Shown: one piece after another, positions 31,489 to 35,004 of the stretch
Layout of the letters: each line of letters opens with the position of its first letter
Numbering within the stretch: position 1 is the stretch's first letter
Assembly (NCBI GenBank): GCA_002842145.1
Contig: PHCF01000079.1
Location: 1 to 35,004 of the forward strand
Source of the DNA: Betaproteobacteria bacterium HGW-Betaproteobacteria-6
GTDB taxonomy: Bacteria; Pseudomonadota; Gammaproteobacteria; Burkholderiales; Rhodocyclaceae
Length of the DNA: 35,004 nucleotides
Direction of reading: 5' to 3'
Made by a program: the position numbers and the translations under genes
The notes under the pieces: model-generated
Seen by the model: the letters and a program-made list of their open reading frames with translations, nothing else
Databases searched by the model: none
Told to the model about the DNA's origin: nothing

Positions 31489-32688
31489 ATGCTCGCCGCC
31501 GACGCCCTCCAGCTCGCCATTCGCGCAATCACCGCGCAGCGCCTGCGCAGCTTTTTGACGCTGCTCGGCATCGCCGTCGGCATCGCGGCGGTCATCCTGC
31601 TCACCTCTATCGGCGAAGGCATCCACCGCTTCGTGCTCGGCGAATTCACCCAGTTCGGCACCAACGTCATCACCGTGGCGCCGGGCAAGACCAAGACAGG
31701 CGGCTCGCCCTCCGGCCTGCCGTCGAGCGCCCGGCCGCTGTCGCTCGACGACGCCAAATCGCTCGAACGCCTGCCACACGTCGTCGCCGTCACCCCCAAC
31801 GTGCGCGGCAATGCCGAAGTCGAAGGCAACGGCCGGACGCGGCGGACGCTGATCTACGGCGTCAATGCCAAATTACCGCAAATTTTCCGGTCGACCGTGC
31901 AAAGTGGCCAGTTCCTGCCCGCAGACGACGAGACCAGCGCCCGCGCCTTCGTCGTCCTCGGTTCGAAAGTCAAAACCGAGCTGTTCGGCAGCGAAAACCC
32001 GCTTGGCCAGCGCCTGCGCATCGGCGGCCTGCATTTCCGGATCATCGGCGTCATGGCGCCGAAGGGACAGTTCCTCGGCATCGACCTCGACGACACCGCC
32101 TTCATCCCGGCGGCCCGCGGCCAAGAACTGTTCAACCGCGAAGGCGTCGATGAAATCAACATCGCTGCCGAAGAAGGCGTTCCCTCCGCGCTCATCGCCA
32201 ACCGCCTCAAAGCCCACCTGATCGACCGTCACGGCCGAGAGGATTTCACCATCGTGACGCAGGAAGAGATGCTCAAAACGCTGTCCAACATCCTCAACGT
32301 GCTGACCATGGCCGTCGGCGCGCTCGGCGGCATTTCGCTGCTGGTCGGCGGCGTCGGCATCGTCACCATCATGACCATCGCCGTCACCGAACGCACCGGC
32401 GAAATCGGCCTGCTTGTCGCCCTCGGCGCCCCCCGGCGAACCATCCTCGCCCTCTTTCTCGGCGAAGCCGTCGCCCTCTCGGCGCTCGGCGGGCTATTCG
32501 GCCTGATCCTTGGCGTCGGCCTCGCCCAGCTCATCCACCTCGCCCTGCCCGCCCTGCCGGTGCACACGCCGATCAGCTTCGTCCTCCTCGCCGAAGGCAT
32601 CGCCATCGCCATCGGTCTCGCCGCCGGCGTCCTGCCTGCAAGGAACGCCGCCCGCCTCGACCCGGTCGAAGCCCTGCGCACCGAATAG
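31489..32688 (+). CDS. MacB/FtsX-type ABC transporter permease 2
   Basis: A 399-residue paralogue of the preceding permease with the same layout: TM1 (LTLLGIAVGIAAVILLTSIG), periplasmic MacB_PCD domain, three C-terminal helices, the loop TERTGEIGLLVALGAPRRTI and tail ARNAARLDPVEALRTE. With permease 1 it probably forms a heterodimer around the shared ATPase. A repeat copy encodes KLPQIFRSTVQSG (about residues 128-140) in the periplasmic domain without breaking the frame. Cargo is unknown. Confidence 0.92.
   Translation: MLAADALQLAIRAITAQRLRSFLTLLGIAVGIAAVILLTSIGEGIHRFVLGEFTQFGTNVITVAPGKTKTGGSPSGLPSSARPLSLDDAKSLERLPHVVAVTPNVRGNAEVEGNGRTRRTLIYGVNAKLPQIFRSTVQSGQFLPADDETSARAFVVLGSKVKTELFGSENPLGQRLRIGGLHFRIIGVMAPKGQFLGIDLDDTAFIPAARGQELFNREGVDEINIAAEEGVPSALIANRLKAHLIDRHGREDFTIVTQEEMLKTLSNILNVLTMAVGALGGISLLVGGVGIVTIMTIAVTERTGEIGLLVALGAPRRTILALFLGEAVALSALGGLFGLILGVGLAQLIHLALPALPVHTPISFVLLAEGIAIAIGLAAGVLPARNAARLDPVEALRTE
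31870..31903 (+). repeat. Dispersed repeat, copy H (inside permease 2, sense)
   Basis: AAATTACCGC, AAATTTTCCGG, TCGACCGTGCAAA. It is translated in the same frame as copy F (F-x-S-T-V). Confidence 0.72.
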
Positions 32689-32701
32689 CGAAGCCGCCAA
32701 C

Positions 32702-32717
32702 CATACGGCAACGTATG
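32702..32717. promoter_or_regulatory. Inverted repeat upstream of the MaoC gene
   Basis: CATACG-GCAA-CGTATG, 48 bases before the MaoC start. A possible operator of the short leader; no specific regulator can be assigned. Confidence 0.35.
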
Positions 32718-32764
32718 CTAGAGTTCGCCTTCGAATATCAACAGACCAAGCAAGGAGCCCAGCC

Positions 32765-33202
32765 ATGGCGTATCACATCGACCAACTGCAACCCGGCATG
32801 TCCGCCAGCACGTCCAAGACCGTCACCGAAGCCGACATCATCCTGTTCGCCGGCATCTCGACCGACGTCAATCCGGCCCACCTCGACGAGGAATACGCCA
32901 AGACCACCATGTTCGGCGGCCGCATCGCCCACGGCATGCTGTCGGCTGGCTTTATTTCCGCCGTACTCGCCAACAAGCTGCCCGGTGCCGGCACCATCTA
33001 CCTGTCGCAGACGCTCAAGTTCAAGGCCCCGGTTCGCCCCGGCGACACCGTCACCGCCACCGTCACCGTCAAGGAAGTCAATGTCGCCAAGAATCGCGTG
33101 GTGCTTGACACCGTGTGCACGGTCGGCGGCAAGGTCGTCATCGAAGGCGAATGCCAGATGATGCCGCCCGTCCGCGCCGCAGCACCGACCGGCACCGCCT
33201 GA
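32765..33202 (+). CDS. phaJ: MaoC family (R)-specific enoyl-CoA hydratase, PhaJ-like
   Basis: A 145-residue single-hotdog hydratase that adds water to trans-2-enoyl-CoA to give (R)-3-hydroxyacyl-CoA, a precursor of polyhydroxyalkanoate. The hydratase-2 motif is complete, with catalytic D34 and H39 in STDVNPAHLDEEYA, followed by FGGRIAHGML. AAGGAG lies 10 bases before the ATG. Its presence with the two phasin genes agrees with a PHA-storing organism, though the genes are 28 kb apart. Other MaoC roles cannot be excluded. It is followed by a bidirectional terminator. Confidence 0.85.
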   Translation: MAYHIDQLQPGMSASTSKTVTEADIILFAGISTDVNPAHLDEEYAKTTMFGGRIAHGMLSAGFISAVLANKLPGAGTIYLSQTLKFKAPVRPGDTVTATVTVKEVNVAKNRVVLDTVCTVGGKVVIEGECQMMPPVRAAAPTGTA

Positions 33203-33220
33203 TTTTCGGCCAGTCGCAAT

Positions 33221-33260
33221 AAAAACGCCGGCCCGGTTATTCACCGGCCGGCGTTTTTTT
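33221..33260. terminator. Bidirectional terminator between MaoC and pseudouridine synthase genes
   Basis: Perfect 13-bp stem AAAAACGCCGGCC / GGCCGGCGTTTTT around a 12-nt loop, with seven T on the plus side and A-rich sequence on the other. It serves two convergent genes. Confidence 0.9.
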
Positions 33261-33263
33261 GTT

Positions 33264-33297
33264 TCTCCACGGTCAACCGGAAAAAACAGCCAAAATC
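33264..33297 (-). repeat. Dispersed repeat, copy I (at the stop of the pseudouridine synthase gene)
   Basis: On the minus strand: GATTTTGGCTG, six T, CCGGTTGACCGTGGAGA. The opening GA belongs to the TGA stop codon of the gene ending at 33296. Confidence 0.82.
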
Positions 33298-34498
33298 AAA
33301 ATGTCTCGTCAGCCCGCAAGAACCGCCACTGGCCGATTTCCAGCTCACCGAGCTTGACCCGGCCAATGCGCACCCGCTTCAACCCGATAACGCGCAAACC
33401 GACCAGTTCGCACATCCGGCGAATCTGGCGCTTCTTGCCTTCCTTCAGGATGAAGTGCAGCTGATCCTCGTTGAGCTGCTTGACCCGCGCCGGCTTGAGC
33501 GCCTGACCGTCAAGCTCCAGGCCATGGTTCAATAACTTCAGCCCGCCCTTGATCATCTCGCCAGCGACACGCACCAGATATTCCTTCTCGACCTGGCTAT
33601 CGTCGCCGATCAGCTTCTTGGCAATACGACCATCCTGCGTCAGCACCAGCAAGCCGGTCGAATCGATGTCGAGCCGGCCGGACGGTGCCAGACTGCGCAA
33701 CATCCACGGCTTGAACTCGGGGTCGCCCGACTGCTTGACCTGATTTTCCGGCGTAATCAGCGTAATCGCCGGCGTAAAGCCCGGTTCCGGCTGGCCGGAA
33801 ACATAACCGACCGGTTTGTTGAGCAGCACCGTGACCTGCTTGGCCTGATCGAACTTGGCCTCTTTCGAAATCGAAACCTGCGCGCTCGGATCGATGCGCG
33901 AACCGAGTTCGCTGACCCGCTCGCCATCGACAAAAACCCAGCCGCGCTCGATCCACAGATCCGCCTCGCGCCGCGAACACATGCCGCGCTCCGACATTAC
34001 CTTGGACAGGCGCACGCCCTCCGGCGGCGGACCATCGCGGACAACCGGCGCACGAACCACCGGCGCCGGCTTGGCCGCCCGCTCGGGACGATCCGCCTTG
34101 ACACTCCACTCGGCCGGCGCAGCCTGAGCAACCGGCGCCGCTTTCGGTGCCGACGGCTTGCGCAGCGAAGAACCGCCACGCAGCGGCTTCTTGTCGATCG
34201 CCCGCGGCGAAGGCGTCGCCGAGCGACGAACGCCGAGCGTACCTTCCGGCAGCGCTGGCGCTTCTTCGTTTACTTCAACAGGCGCCGCAACCGGCACCTC
34301 AGCACGCACCGGCACAGCCTCGAACGATTTCGATTTTGGCCGTTTTTCCGGGTTGACCGTAGCATCGCGCCGCAACGCCTTTTTCGGCTCGGCTTCAGCC
34401 GCCGGGGCGTCCGGCTTGCGCCATTTCGCCCACGGATCGTCAGAAACGGCCTCGTTCGACGGCCGCTTCGGACGGGAATCCCTGTCGGAACCGCTCAT
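33296..34498 (-). CDS. RsuA/RluB/RluF family rRNA pseudouridine synthase with long N-terminal extension
   Basis: A 400-residue enzyme that isomerises a uridine of ribosomal RNA. Residues 1-160 are a low-complexity, charged, Pro/Ala-rich extension. An S4 domain follows ([20 protein letters not shown], 161-180), then the catalytic domain with [16 protein letters not shown] and the catalytic aspartate D277 in [38 protein letters not shown] is the family C-terminal motif. The KPVGYVSGQ segment suggests the RluF-like branch, but the exact target cannot be told. A repeat copy encodes [13 protein letters not shown] in the extension. The start overlaps the FKBP stop (ATGA); the stop lies at the edge of repeat copy I. 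Confidence 0.9.
   Translation of the reverse strand: MSGSDRDSRPKRPSNEAVSDDPWAKWRKPDAPAAEAEPKKALRRDATVNPEKRPKSKSFEAVPVRAEVPVAAPVEVNEEAPALPEGTLGVRRSATPSPRAIDKKPLRGGSSLRKPSAPKAAPVAQAAPAEWSVKADRPERAAKPAPVVRAPVVRDGPPPEGVRLSKVMSERGMCSRREADLWIERGWVFVDGERVSELGSRIDPSAQVSISKEAKFDQAKQVTVLLNKPVGYVSGQPEPGFTPAITLITPENQVKQSGDPEFKPWMLRSLAPSGRLDIDSTGLLVLTQDGRIAKKLIGDDSQVEKEYLVRVAGEMIKGGLKLLNHGLELDGQALKPARVKQLNEDQLHFILKEGKKRQIRRMCELVGLRVIGLKRVRIGRVKLGELEIGQWRFLRADETF
34332..34365 (+). repeat. Dispersed repeat, copy J (inside pseudouridine synthase, antisense)
   Basis: GATTTTGGCC, GTTTTTCCGG, GTTGACCGTAGCAT. It encodes [13 protein letters not shown] in the disordered N-terminal extension. Confidence 0.8.
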
Positions 34499-34839
34499 CG
34501 CAGACCGAGGAGTTCAACCTCGAAAACCAGCGTTGCATTCGGCGGAATGACACCACCCGCGCCGCGGGCGCCGTAACCCAGATGCGGCGGAATGGTCAGC
34601 TTGCGCGTGCCGCCGATCTTCATGCCCTGGACGCCTTCGTCCCAGCCGCCGATAACCTGGCGCATGCCGAGCGAAAACTCGAACGGGTCGTTGCGATCCT
34701 TGCTCGAGTCGAACTTGCTGCCGTTGGTCAGCCAGCCCGTGTAATGCACGATGACCTGCTGGCCGGCCTTGGCCTCGGCGCCTTCGCCGACAACGGTATC
34801 TTCATAGACCAGCCCGGAGGCGGTGGTGATTTCAGCCAT
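34495..34839 (-). CDS. FKBP-type peptidyl-prolyl cis-trans isomerase
   Basis: A 114-residue single-domain FKBP with no signal peptide, so probably cytoplasmic. Active-site residues are visible in [37 protein letters not shown] and [29 protein letters not shown]. The start at 34839 is set by AAGGAG just upstream and by the family N-terminus ([14 protein letters not shown]); the longer frame would run into the rplU promoter region. The stop overlaps the pseudouridine synthase start by four bases, so the pair is co-translated. It is divergent from rplU. Confidence 0.93.
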   Translation of the reverse strand: MAEITTASGLVYEDTVVGEGAEAKAGQQVIVHYTGWLTNGSKFDSSKDRNDPFEFSLGMRQVIGGWDEGVQGMKIGGTRKLTIPPHLGYGARGAGGVIPPNATLVFEVELLGLR

Positions 34840-34892
34840 GGGAACTCCTTTTTTCAAAGACGGGCAGTTTACCACACCCCCTCGACAAGGCT

Positions 34893-34920
34893 TTGACTTG
34901 TCAGAGAATTTCCGTATAAT
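34893..34920 (+). promoter_or_regulatory. Sigma70 promoter of the rplU operon
   Basis: -35 TTGACT (34893-34898), 16-bp spacer, perfect -10 TATAAT (34915-34920). It lies 49 bases upstream of the rplU start. Confidence 0.85.
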
Positions 34921-34968
34921 GCGCGGTTCTTTGTAGCACCCTTTAGATTTATTTTCGGAGTCCAACCC

Positions 34969-35004
34969 ATGTATGCGGTCATAAAAACCGGCGGTAAGCA
35001 GTAT
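34969..35004 (+). CDS. rplU: 50S ribosomal protein L21 (partial, 5' end only)
   Basis: The first 12 codons read [12 protein letters not shown], the invariant N-terminus of L21. The gene continues beyond the window edge. CGGAG lies upstream of the ATG, and a strong promoter precedes it. In related genomes rpmA and obgE normally follow. Confidence 0.93.
   Translation, partial: MYAVIKTGGKQY

Noticed and set aside
1..35004. CRISPR arrays, prophage, transposases, tRNA or rRNA genes
   Set aside because: No regularly spaced identical repeats, integrase or transposase products, or tRNA/rRNA-like sequences were recognised.

Overview
The window is GC-rich, densely coded chromosomal DNA of a betaproteobacterium. 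I infer Rhodocyclales, Dechloromonas/Azonexus-like. The reasons are two PF09361-type phasins, the kdsD-kdsC-lptC-lptA order, a glnS/DUF924/methyltransferase/pyrF cluster, and many two-component and c-di-GMP genes. No tRNA, rRNA, CRISPR array, prophage or insertion sequence was seen. Most of the window is core genome.

Layout. (1) 17-2719: lipopolysaccharide operon kdsD-kdsC-lptC-lptA, with overlapping stop/start codons and a terminator right after lptA (no lptB follows). (2) 2811-4243: two phasin genes. The first has a near-consensus sigma70 promoter flanked by two TGCA-N-TGCA sites that look like PhaR operators. (3) 4316-9760 (minus): hrpA, an EI24/CysZ-like membrane protein and a molybdopterin-binding-domain protein, coupled by overlaps. 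(4) 9946-12972: a small lipoprotein, a zinc-ribbon PD-(D/E)XK nuclease, a hemerythrin-like protein, a hemolysin-III/TrhA protein and the fluoride channel crcB. (5) 13146-14680: a PiT phosphate transporter gene broken by a small frameshifting deletion. (6) 14714-21078: glnS, DUF924, orphan N6-adenine methyltransferase, pyrF, YpfJ metallopeptidase, LytM/M23 peptidase and a Cys-rich protein. (7) 21069-27593 (minus): a YoaB-like RidA, then a probable operon of hybrid histidine kinase, REC-HD-GYP regulator, porin and small periplasmic binding protein. (8) 27816-32688: a gene with a one-base frameshift, then a MacA-type adaptor, an ABC ATPase and two MacB/FtsX permeases. (9) 32765-35004: a PhaJ/MaoC hydratase, an RsuA-family pseudouridine synthase coupled to an FKBP isomerase (minus), and the start of rplU behind a strong promoter.

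The most unusual signal is a dispersed short repeat of about 34 bp: a GATTTTGGCC-like left arm, a T-rich centre and a TTCCGGTYGACCGTRGMAA right arm. I find ten clear copies (4267, 9020, 9634, 9843, 17343, 20166, 30225, 31870, 33264, 34332) and two partial ones (1606, 6929). They lie on both strands, in intergenic DNA, across stop codons and inside reading frames of unrelated genes. One copy forms a perfect 12-bp-stem palindrome. I know of no described element that matches it.

Two frameshifts (pit near 13307; the 27816 gene at a GGG run near 27888) are either real lesions or assembly errors and need read-level checking.
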